The notes under the pieces are model-generated. The model did not search any database and was not told the DNA's origin. It saw only the letters and a list, made by a program, of their open reading frames with translations. A stretch of DNA of 64,000 bases from Girardinichthys multiradiatus (Eukaryota > Chordata > Actinopteri > Cyprinodontiformes > Goodeidae), in assembly GCF_021462225.1 (NCBI RefSeq), contig NC_061797.1, positions 42,116,147-42,180,146 on the forward strand. The letters run 5' to 3'. The translations under genes were made by a program, and so were the position numbers. This document shows positions 23,501-33,800 of this stretch, one piece after another. Position 1 is the stretch's first letter; the number at the start of each line of letters is the position of its first letter.

Positions 23501-24555
23501 CCGGGGTGCATTGTGGTAAGGAGAGGTCGGGACAGTTCTCTTTCATGTACCTTATTTTCTCCTCCTTGGCCTCACGAGCCTCCTCCTCCAGCAGTTCTTT
23601 ACCGATCTGAAGCAGCACACTCTGAGATGAGAAGTGAAGCCATGCAGCTAAAACTGTTGAACCACCTGTGCACTTATTTACAGTGCAGTCAAAAAGTGTT
23701 TGCCCCTTTAGATTTCTTCTGTAATTGCTTTCATGTCAAACAGAAATGTTTCAGGTCATCAAACAAATGTAATATCAAATAAAGATATCCTGAGTCAATA
23801 AAATAAGAAGTTTTGAGAAGTTTTCTGGCTTGAACACCTTTTTTTGTTGGCCATTCAGAGATGGCCTTGGTGGTGGGCTTCAGATCATTGTCCTGCTGCA
23901 TAACCCAAATGTGGCTGAGCTTTAGGTCACAAACTGATGGATGGACATTCTCCTTCAGCATTTTCTGCTAAAGAGCATAATTCATGGTTGCATTAGTTAC
24001 AAAAAATCTTTCAAGTCATGAAGCAGCAAAGCAGCCCCAGACCAGCATGCTACCACCACCATGTTTGACTGTCAAAATTATGTTCTTTTAATGAAATGCT
24101 GTGCTAGTTTTACACCAGATATATCGGGATACACACTTTCCAAACCCCTTCGAGGCCGAGACGCCCCCTTCGGCAATAGGTTGGTTCGAATAGTTTTTTA
24201 TTTCTTTAAAAAATGTACCATCCTGTAATAACTACTTTATGAATTTACTCAGGCACATTTAACTGTGACACAGAAGAAATCTGTAAGGAGGCAAATGCTT
24301 TTGTATTGCAGTGTATTAGTGTATCCGTTGGTAGAAATTAATATTCCCAGCCATTCACATTTTGTATCGAAGAAAAATAGTTTTAAACCTCTAAAGATCA
24401 AGCAGGTTAACATCAACATTAGAAATACCTTGAGATGATTTTTGCGGCTCAGCGACATCTTCTTCCTTCGAAAGAAATACAAATAATAAGAAGAATCTAA
24501 ATAGATTTGGTTGTTTTTATTTTTAATCAAAGAAACCAGGGACTTACTCAGCCAT
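20583..24555 (-). CDS. tnni2: Troponin I, fast skeletal type
   Basis: Troponin I is the inhibitory subunit of the thin-filament troponin complex in striated muscle; it holds actomyosin off until calcium binds troponin C. Six coding exons are read on the minus strand: 24555-24548, 24465-24429, 23621-23493, 21230-21141, 20966-20790 and 20669-20583. They sum to 528 bases and give 175 aa, close to the 182 of human TNNI2. The protein starts [15 protein letters not shown]. It keeps the inhibitory and switch regions ([20 protein letters not shown] then LLGSKHK) and ends [20 protein letters not shown] plus ETEA. It lacks the long N-terminal extension of cardiac troponin I. The tiny eight-base first coding exon is typical of this gene family. 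Teleosts have several tnni2 copies; which one this is cannot be told. A likely minus-strand AATAAA is at 20397-20392. Confidence 0.95.
21504..21606 (-). mobile_element. LINE-type 3' end with AGAATC tail in tnni2 intron
   Basis: This is the reverse complement of the ending at 19179-19272: tandem CAGAAT units, then CTGTTTTATTGCCAAG and CAAGGAATTTGACTCC. It lies just upstream of an inserted Tc1 element. Confidence 0.6.
21633..22838 (+). mobile_element. Tc1-like transposon with inactivated transposase
   Basis: The element is 1,206 bp with TA target duplications (21631-21632, 22839-22840) and imperfect inverted ends (CACTCACCGCCCACTTTATT and its inverse ending CCGGTGAGTG). The transposase starts at about 21776 ([20 protein letters not shown]). 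It has a helix-turn-helix region ([20 protein letters not shown]), then frameshifts and stops divide it into pieces at 21776-22030, 22060-22248 and 22486-22800. The piece ending in WSDES at 22248 shows the first catalytic Asp. The element is in the tnni2 intron between exons 3 and 4, opposite to the host gene, and is judged non-autonomous. Confidence 0.9.
23681..24312. mobile_element. Short Tc1-derived element (MITE-like) in tnni2 intron 2
   Basis: The ends are imperfect inverted repeats of about 45 bases: left CAGTGCAGTCAAAAAGTGTT, right the inverse of CACTGCAATACAAAAGCATT, and both run into a GATTTCTTCTG block. They are flanked by TA. The interior has reverse-oriented Tc1 remnants (CATGCTACCACCACCATGTT, CATTGTCCTGCTGCATAACC) but no frame. 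One end is about 60 bases from the splice acceptor of tnni2 exon 3. Confidence 0.8.
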
Positions 24556-24648
24556 CTTCCCAGCAGCTGATTTCTTCCAGCTATCCCTGGATGAAAACAG
24601 AGATGAATGAAACAGCCACACGTTTCTGGTCTCTTTATAGATGTTGGG
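24556..24648 (-). promoter_or_regulatory. tnni2 core promoter and 5' UTR
   Basis: On the minus strand a TATA box (CTATAAAG, 24640-24633) lies about 80 bases upstream of the ATG, so transcription should start near 24605-24610. Myogenic E-boxes CAGCTG occur at about 24564 and 24769. The motif set fits a muscle-specific TATA promoter. The transcript start is inferred. Confidence 0.55.
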
Positions 24649-24649
24649 T

Positions 24650-24651
<2 letters not shown>

Positions 24652-24708
<57 letters not shown>
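24652..24708. repeat. (TG)n microsatellite next to tnni2 TATA box
   Basis: This is an almost pure TG run of about 28 units, starting about 12 bases upstream of the TATA box of tnni2. Long His/Thr or Cys/Val frames in this area are translations of the repeat, not genes. Confidence 0.95.
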
Positions 24709-24714
<6 letters not shown>

Positions 24715-24829
24715 TTGGTTGAGATGAGGCAGGGACAGTTGTCTGAAATGAAGGCCTTAGAGTGGACAGCAGCAGCTGAGCCTGAAACGAACGCTTCAGG
24801 AATTTCCTTCTGGAAGCTTCTCTGCACAA

Positions 24830-26574
24830 TAATGGAGCCTCAACGAATTTAGTTCCGTTAAATTAAATCGTTTGGTTAAAGTTTGAGGAAAAGGAGTTTG
24901 ATAACTAACTGTGGCGTTACTAATTGACACTGTGCATAAGTCCTGAGTTGTCCATGATTTTTAGGTATATTTTCCTCACAGTCATCAGAATTTACTGAAA
25001 TCTTTTAAAGTGCCCTTGACCGAGATCAAGTAATAGTACTCCACACTATTTGATGTGAATCTTTCAGGCCCAAATCAGGGTTGTGTTGACACATAACAGA
25101 TGGGTGCTGGTTATTTTGCCCATTCAGCGTTCCCTTTTTCTGAAGCTTTGGTCATGTCATACTTGATTTTTAAGTACACAAACCATGCATCCATTCATAC
25201 CCACCTGGTCTAATTTATCATTTAAAGTAATTTCTGCTCATCTACTCATAATTGGCTCAATAAATTGTGGCTACATGACTCCCATAAAATAATATCTGCC
25301 CACAGAAGAACAAATATAAGACAGTTTGACAGACAAAGTAGGATTTAAGTTCCAAAAAAGGGATTGCCAAACAACTATTAGCTGAAAAATTGCCATAGAG
25401 TTGGAAAGAAATTGCCATAGAGTTGGAAGGATGACGCATCTCTCTTAGGTCCTGTGTCAGGTCTTTGAAGGATTTTCTCTGCTGGACAAAGTTTTTTTTT
25501 AGACTTTCCACAACCTCCTTTGTTGTCCATTTGACCTCTTTTTAAATTTTTGAGCATACAATGGAGTAGATGCTGCCAGGTACAGGAACTGGACTGGAAG
25601 TGGGTGAAAGAGCAGCCAACGCTTGTAATAAATGAAGGTGGTTTAAAACTTTTGCACACAAAGTCTCTTCGTTCACAGCCAACCAAAAACAAGGAAGAGG
25701 TAAGTGTCTTGCACTCAAAATTATGTCCCACTGTAGATGAACCATAGACGGAAATGGACTCAAATGCAAAATGTTTTGTTTTTTTCTATAAATTTGTGGG
25801 CTACGTGAATAAGCATTACATTTGGGTAGTTAACTTAATTCAGGCTTAGGTCTTTTCAGAGATGGTTTCAGGAAAATGATAGGAAAAGAAACCTCCTGTC
25901 ATTATAAAAAGAGGCTGTTTCTAAAATAACTACGGCAGGGACTGAAAACTTCAGAGTGGCTGCTGGTGGACAACAAAAGTTCTCCAAAGCAGCTGTCACT
26001 TCTAAACTTGGAGGATTTTTTTTTCCTCTTTCTGACTCTCACATTGAGCAGCTGCTCAAGCAACAACCTGGGAGGTGAGAGAAGATAAGCACAGCTAAAT
26101 ATGTTCACAGACTGGTCTCTCTCTGCCTGCAAGCTACATGGAAATACAACTTTTTGAACTTGCCCTAAAAGTCCATACTGCTTTACAGCTCTTTAATAAC
26201 CTTTATACAAGTGATTAGTTTATCTGAAAATTTGTTGGCATAGATTTAATTCCATGAAAATAAAAGAAAAAGTTTTTTTTTCCATATAGATGTTCCATGT
26301 ATTTGATTTTATTAAATAGATAACTGACAAGCAGAATTTAAAAGCTTTAGTGGATGACAGCTTGACCTCTTCTCTGTTTTTCACCTCTAACGGATCCCCG
26401 GCCTTTATGGCTTGACAAGAGGTTAAATATTTGGGAATCTTTGCCCAAAGGTCAGAAATCTTTTCGTTGTCATGCACCTTTATTCTGAAAATTAACATTT
26501 TACTACTTGACATAATGTATCTTAGCTGACATCATTAAATGCTGGCTTGCAAAAACCAATTAATCTTTTCAATT
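24830..26574. other. Intergenic DNA between divergent tnni2 and glg1, nothing firm
   Basis: No exon, RNA gene or confidently assigned repeat was seen. Short frames at 25257-25770 have no family features. Confidence 0.4.
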
Positions 26575-26880
26575 TTAATTTTTTGCTTGAAGCAGTGGTT
26601 CTTGTACAGTTTGGATGCACATTGATTTTACTGCTGGAAGGTGAACCTCCTGCCCAGCCTTAAGTCTTTTGGAGCATCTAACAGGTTTTCTTCCATGATT
26701 GCCCATTTGACTGTCTTTAAGTCCATTCATCTTCAAATCAAATCTAACCTGCTTTGTTGTTTCTGTTAAAGAAAAATGTCTCCACACCATGATGCTGCCA
26801 CCACCTTGTGATAAAATACAAAGAGATTCGTGGTTGGAGATAACTTTTTTTCCATGCCCATGCTGTCTGACATTAAATAA
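26575..26880 (-). mobile_element. Tc1-like transposase fragment (relic)
   Basis: The minus strand keeps a 102-residue open frame with GGGSIMVW, the conserved Tc1 transposase block between the first and second catalytic Asp. Flanking DNA has the reverse-oriented Tc1 blocks GGTGAACCTCCTGCCCAGCC and CCACACCATGATGCTGCCAC. The copy is short and inactive. Confidence 0.7.
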
Positions 26881-27539
26881 CACTAAACTTTTCCTGTTTT
26901 CCTGTCAGTTAGAACTCCCGGAATGATTTCTATTTAATAAATGCCAGAGTAATGAGCAAGAAAATGTTCCACACCAAAACCGGCCGTTCGTCCCTTGGAC
27001 ACAGAACCAGTCCCCTTTCTGAACAATGTGATGGCTGGACATTCCCATGGTGTTTATACTCACATACAACTGTTTGAACAGATTAACGTCGCACCTTCAG
27101 GTACCTGAAAATAGTATTCTAAGATTAAGCAGACTTCTGGAGGTCCACAATTCTATTATACTTTGGCTGATTTCTTGAGATTGTTTTCTTCTTGATGGTA
27201 AGCAATGTAATGTATTTGAGGTGTTAAAATGTGCCTTAAAGTATATCCACAGTTGTGTCCCCATTTAACTCAAATGTTATTGTCCTATCAGTAGCTTACA
27301 AATTTATGGCATCTTCATAAGCTTTCCCAAATCATAGAATTGTGATTTTATAGAAAATAATCTTAAAAATCTAAGAATTATATTTAATTATTCTGGCTAT
27401 TTCTATCGATTCATATAAAAAACAACTTGTAGGACACAACAGCAAAGCATTTTATTGATAAAGTTTGTATTTTTATAAGGTGACAGTGACAGTAAATTGT
27501 GTATTTTTCACAGGATGTAAGCTCTGGCTGTGAGCCACT

Positions 27540-27603
27540 TGACCGGAAGTGAAGCAGTCTTGTTGTATCAGGTCTAACTTGACAGTTATGTGAAGATGGC
27601 GGC
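27540..27603 (+). promoter_or_regulatory. glg1 promoter/start region: ETS site, start-stop uORF, YY1 motif
   Basis: An ETS/GABP site CCGGAAGT lies at 27543-27550. An ATG at 27588 is followed at once by TGA, making a one-codon uORF that ends two bases before the main ATG at 27596. The main start sits inside AAGATGGCGGC, a consensus YY1 site often found over start codons of TATA-less housekeeping genes. The main ATG has A at -3 and G at +4, a strong context, which is why it was chosen. Confidence 0.6.
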
Positions 27604-27898
27604 ACATAGTCGCTCACCGCCGCTGGCTCTGCTATTCTGCTTTCTGTGTCTCTGGAGCTCTCTAAGCGTCATTGGCCAGAAGTTGGCGAACGACCCGGCC
27701 TTGCCGCCCGATGTCAGAGCCGTCGACCCCCTAAGCAAGGATGCACCTGTCGCCGCCGGGGCCTCTCAGCCGCGAAGGGCGAGCGGCTGGAAGCTGGCGG
27801 AGGAGGAGGCCTGTCGGGAGGACCTGACCCGCCTCTGCCCGAAGCAGACCTGGACCAACAACCTGGCCGTTCTGGAGTGCCTGCAGGACCGCAGAGAG
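27596..27898 (+). CDS. glg1: glg1 exon 1: signal peptide and variable N-terminus
   Basis: It encodes [20 protein letters not shown] and onward, a typical signal peptide, then a short variable segment and the start of the first Cys repeat ([20 protein letters not shown]). It is GC-rich compared with the rest of the gene. The long glutamine- and proline-rich stretch of the mammalian N-terminus is absent, which explains most of the length difference. Confidence 0.9.
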
Positions 27899-30800
27899 GT
27901 AAGCGGCTGGTGGCCGAGCCAGCGGGGATTCACACCGTGAGTTGTTGATAAAGATGATGGGCATCTGCTGGGTGTGACGCCCCCGGTTGGTGGTTAGAAG
28001 AGACGCCGACTGTTAACATGACAGTGAGGCTGAGGTGACCACAACACCCGTAGCTGGTTCTGACCAAAAACCTCGTTTACCTCTGGATAACATCCTCCAG
28101 AATATTAAAGATTATTCCGCTAAAATATCTAAGACTAATATTCTTATCAGACGGATCCATTACCTCTCTTTCTGTTTAGTAAAAATCAATTCACCTCCAC
28201 CTCTCTGGAATAAATGAAAATATTATAAGACCTCTGGGTTATGGACAAGGAAGAAGCCACTAGTTTGTGGGTTAGGGTTAGGGGTAACCCTAACCCTAAG
28301 ACAGCATTATCTATATGCTATTTTATCACCTTCTAGATGGTTTTACTTAATTTTTATTAGTTAAATAAACCTCCAGGAAACATCGAAGGCCTGAAATAGA
28401 AACGTACATCCAAAACCTCAGTTAAAATGTGCTGAACTGTTTCCTGTGGTAAATTTGAATATGTCTTTTATGGTACATAGTATGATTTAAAATAAAACAC
28501 ATTTTGGGGAAGCAAATTATAAAAGTTTTTAATTAGCCAGAATATTTTAAATATAGACCCAAAAAAGTTTAGTGAACTTGAAGAGCTAATAGATCAGAAC
28601 CCCAGAATGGAGGTTTCTTTTTAGCAAACGACTTAAAATTAAAAACCTTGAAATTACAGGTTACCTTTCCTGGAACTTGGAGCTCATTTCAAGACAAATG
28701 AACTAAGCAGAAATGTGAACTGACAAAATGGCTGTGTGGGGGTAGAAAACAGGAATGTAGGTAAAGGAGGAAAAGATCATCCTGATACCAAGACTGCCCT
28801 TGTCAAGGTGTTCAGTTACATCTGCATTAATGCAGATCATGGAAGAACCACAGTGCTGGTATTATTGGACCTCAGCGCAGCATTCAACACTATTGATCAC
28901 GGTAATATTACTGGAGCGACTGAAGAACTTGGTCGTTCCTTTTTAGTCTTATTTGAATGACAGGGAATGTTTTTGTGTCAATAGGTAAACTTTACATCAG
29001 AGTTGAGAAAAATCACATGTGGGGTTCCTCAAGGTTCCATCCTGGGACTCATTCTATTCAATATCTACATGTTCAGATCATAACAAACAACAAGAAAAGT
29101 TACCATGACTACAAAGATGAAACACAGCTCTACTTTATAATGTCACCAGGTGACTATGAACCTATTCAAGTGTTACGTAGATGCATAGAACAAATCAATT
29201 CATGGATATGCCATAATTTTTTTCAGCTGAATAAAAACAAAACTGAAGCAGCGATCAAGAGTCGGTAAACTGCTTCTTTACTGCAGCTAGAAACTACTGA
29301 TCATGCCCGAAATCTGGGTGTAGGGATGGATTCAGACCTGAACTTTCAGAGGCAACCACTAAGTTGGTCTTCTATCACCTGAAAAACATTTCCAGGATTA
29401 AAGGACTAATGTCCCTGCAGGACCCTGAAAAAACATATCCATGCGTTTATCTTTAGTCAACCCGATTACTGCAACAATATCTTCACAGGTCTGCAGAAAA
29501 AGTCCATCAGACAGCTGCAGCTGATCCAGAACGCTGCTGCCCGCGTCCTCACTAGAACTAAGAAAGTAGAGCACATCACCCCACTTCTTAAGTCCTTACA
29601 CTGGCTCCCTGCATCTCAGAGAATATTTCTGAGTTTATAAGTCACTGAATGGACCAAAGTACATTAAAGAGCTATTGCTGAACCACTCAGGTCTTCTGGT
29701 TCAGGTCAACTCTGCATCCCCAGAATCAGAACCAAACATGGAGAAGCAGCAGTCAATTCTTTTGCTCCGATAATCTGTAACAAACTTCCAAAAAACAGCA
29801 GAAATGGTGAAACCCTGAGTTCTTTTAAATCAAGGTTAAAAACCCATTTGTTTAGAGTTGCCGTTGGCTGTTCTATTGAAACTATTAACTGAAACATCAT
29901 TCATTTGAATCTGCTGTCCAACTTCTCTTTACATTCCTTTATTGTACTCTGCAATGTAGCTTTCATATTTGTTTATTTATTTTGTTGCTGAAATGTGTTA
30001 ATCTGCATCATGTTGGGTTCATATTTCATTTCTGAAATCATAGTTTCTATTTAAACAGTTGGAACATTTAACAGCCTGCACTTTGCACAGCTCTGCTGCT
30101 CACAGTGAATTTGCCTCTGAAGTAATTATTGACTTGGTTTGGTTTTAGCGAGCAGATGTGTGTGCAGTCATTCAGCTGTCAGGTGACTTCTAGGTCGAAG
30201 TCGAGCCAAACATTCTGCCTGCTTTTTGTTCGTTTTTTCCTCCGTGATTAAAATTCCTTCACTGTTTCTGCTCTCTTGTACCTTTTGACTGGACTATCTT
30301 TGGACTGCCTCCCTTATTATGAGCTTCTCCCTTATCTTTGTAAGCCAATGCTCATCAAACATGGCAACAGTCCCCTTCTCTATTAGAGGTCAAAGTATTC
30401 GCAGAGACCGTTTATCCCAACCAAGAAAAACTGAGAGAGCTCAGCGTATCACATTCTTTCATGTGTAAAACATTAATGTTCTCCTTTCATAAACACGGTT
30501 CCGTTCTCTCTCTATCTGATTATAAGTGTTTTGCCTGTATACGCTCTGTTGGTTTTATCAGATTTCTGTATTTATGCATTGAGTTGAGTCTCTAAATGTG
30601 GAGGGTTTTGTGTATAATAAATACAAATATCAGAGGGTAATATTTCTGAGGTGCCAGCACCTAATTTGCCACATCTAAAATAGAACCACAGATGCAAAGT
30701 TAGCTTCCAGGGACTACTGTGGGCTATTCACTTCTTTTTTTAATAAAAACATTTGCTTGTCACATAATGTAGTATTGTTTTGGGCATTTTCTCTTCTGTA

Positions 30801-33800
30801 GTTGTTTCTTTACTAGTTGTGTTCCTTAAAACATCTACCTAAAGATGGCTGCTGTGCTGTTCTGTGTAGTTTGGCCAGATACACTCTTTAACTTCATTAA
30901 GAGAGTTTAGCAAAAATAGTCATCAGCCTGCAGCGTAGACATTACCTCAATACTCCCAGTGCCCGTTCTAAACTCCTGATAGAAAAAAAATGTACACCCT
31001 CATTCAATTCCAGTGTTTTATGTTGGACATAAACAATTTCTGGGCTTTACCAGGGTGAAAAAAACACACACAACAGATTCCACAGGGTCATTATGTGTTA
31101 TAAGAAAGCCAAAATGGAGAATCTGTTTGTCTTGTGGAGATCCTTGGGAGATATTGGCTCTAAATAAATAACCCGAGTTTAACTCGGATGGAATGAAAAG
31201 CCTTATGAAAAGAACTCTGAATCAATAGCTTGGAGAACCATCCTTAGAAGCAATAAGTCACTGTATTTGGGTTTGTTGCATGATTTCTACGTCTCTCACA
31301 GCTACATGGAAGTTTTCTGCAGATTTGCTGCTTTGTTTTGGGATTATTATCTTATTGATACCCCAGTTTGGCCTCACGTTTGTCTGCAGGAAACTTTTCT
31401 ATACAAAGGAGTTCATGTTTGTCTAAGATCCTGCAGCTGGAAAACAAGCAAGCCCAAATCATCCCTCCTCCACCTCTGTGCTTGATGATTGGTATGAGGT
31501 ATTTGTTTGGTTATCTCCAAACAAGGTGCTGTGCATTATGACCAAGCATCTCTGCTTTGGTCAGTATTGTTTTTTGCCAGGAGAAGCGTTATCCTTCAGT
31601 CCTTTATAACAAAACTTCCTTTGAGTCTTTTTCTAATTGTAGTGTCATGAGATGCTACCTGAGGACTAGAAAATGTGATGGAGCAGTTCACCAGAAAAGG
31701 GATTTCTGTCATATGTCATGCTAATTTTCACATGACTAATTTCTTTTTTTAAGAACAGAAATAAAAAAGGGATTTTTTTCTCCATAGTCTTTTTTTAATG
31801 TTTTCCTTCTTCAACCTGGCTGTTTTATTTCCCTGTTGTCTTCATCTCTCCTTCACCGTGCTGTCACCAGCACACAAACACACTGCAGCCACAACCGATC
31901 CTGAGATAATTACTTAGTTTCGACTTTATGCTAGCTGTGACCTCCTGAAGAGGCTAATGGCTCCCATAAATCTGCCTCTTTACCAGAGGGGAAAAACCCA
32001 GAATCAGCACCACGGTTATACAGTATGGCTCCTGACTGACAGCTTCAGAGGAGGCAGAGCTGCTTAGGGTGTAGCACAGTCAGGTTTCTTTCATTTCACT
32101 GCTGTTCTCTGATTCCATCGTGTCTTTTTATTCACTGTTGCGACAGCTGGTTATTTATTCAATTTCTGTTTTAAGTATATCTTTGATTCTATAAAACATT
32201 TTTAAACACTGTGTACAAATATGTAAATAAAGCTTCATGAGAAATGGCTTCATATTTGGGAGATAATTAAGAGAGAAATCAGTGTTGACTAACCTTGACT
32301 GAGTTCTTGTTCTGTTTTCTATAATTGGCTTAAGTCTGGGTCTGGAAAGTCTGAATTTCCTGAGGTCATTTATTGCAGCAGCTGCTCCTGGTCTAATTGT
32401 GTTCGTTTTTTCCAAACCCTGAGGTCTACTTAGCTGGTGCTTAATCAGGAAAGCGGAGTTCTGATGCTATAAATTCCTTTTCAGGGTTTTTTGTGTAGGT
32501 GTCTTCTGTTCTGGCAGTTTACTGTGTGGTGGGGCTGGTTGCACTAAGGGGCTAAAATAAGATATCCTCCCATTACATAAAAGAGTCTAATGACTTAATG
32601 GCTCTGATGTAAGCAACAAAGTGGACCAGTTCAATCTGGTTCACAATGGATCTCAAAAGTCTTGTGAAAAACCAGGTTTATTAGGATGAAAAAAGAGACC
32701 ATGATGAATGATTTCCAGACTTTTTTTTTAACCTTTACTGTGACCTATAACCTGTACAACTCAACTGAAAAACAAATGTGCACACATTCTGTCTTTGCCG
32801 AAACACATTTTGATTTTATTTCAGGATTTGTTCTTTGGAAGATTTGGAAGGAGAGTCTGAGTGTCCCATGTTTCTGCTCACTAAAATCATCCCCACTGCA
32901 TCTTGCAAAAGTTCTCTGAATCTATCAGATTGTGAGGACATATCCTTTCCAAACCGTCTTGGCCTCTGTCTCGGTCATTCAGAAAAATGATCTTGTAGTG
33001 AAGTTGTTCTTTTCGTGATTCAGAGCTATGCTTGGGCTGACTGTGAAGCTAAAAGATGAAATCTGAAGGTCTTTTTGTCACTTTGACAAGAACCCCAGTT
33101 TCACCTGAAGTGAAGTTACTCCACAGCATGACACTCCCACCACCGTGTTTCCTTATGAGCAAGGTGTTACTTTAATGATGCTCAATGCTGTTTTCCTATA
33201 GCTCTGTAGCTCAGCTGCTTGTTTCACCAATTTCTGAATGATTTTTCTGCCAATGTAAAATGTCTGGTACACAGTGCCAGACGTCTCCAGTTCACCCTGC
33301 ATCAAGTATTAATTTGCCAGTAAATAAATTAATCAAATGCCTGGTTTTATGATGGAGTCCTGGAATAAATGAACAAAATCCCACATTTTTCTGTCTGTAC
33401 TTTTAATCTGAAAATTCCTCTTTCTGTCTTTTTTCCAGGAAATTGAGCTCGCACCCGACTGCAACCATGTGAGTATTTTCATCCAGTATGCCTGCAGCTA
33501 ATTTATGCCAAATAATTGAATGCAATGTGGGAAAGAAAAATGACCAAAAGCAGCACAATTGATTAAATAAATATTTATATTTGTGAAATAAATACCTTAA
33601 ATAAATAAATGTATCTGTACATTTTTAAATGTTTCAGTGATTTATAAAATACAGAATTAAATGTAAAAAACACATAAAAGTATATATAATTGTTTCAGTA
33701 TTTAATTAATCCCTAGTCTTGTGTTGCTACACATGCTGTTCTCACCCAATCTGTCAGCCTGACCAATCAGAGTTAGTGGGCGGGGCAAATACTGTAAATG

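Noticed and set aside
24249..24827. A 192-residue minus-strand frame with a His-Thr run
   Set aside because: The run is a translation of the TG microsatellite, and the frame joins unrelated intron, exon and promoter DNA of tnni2.
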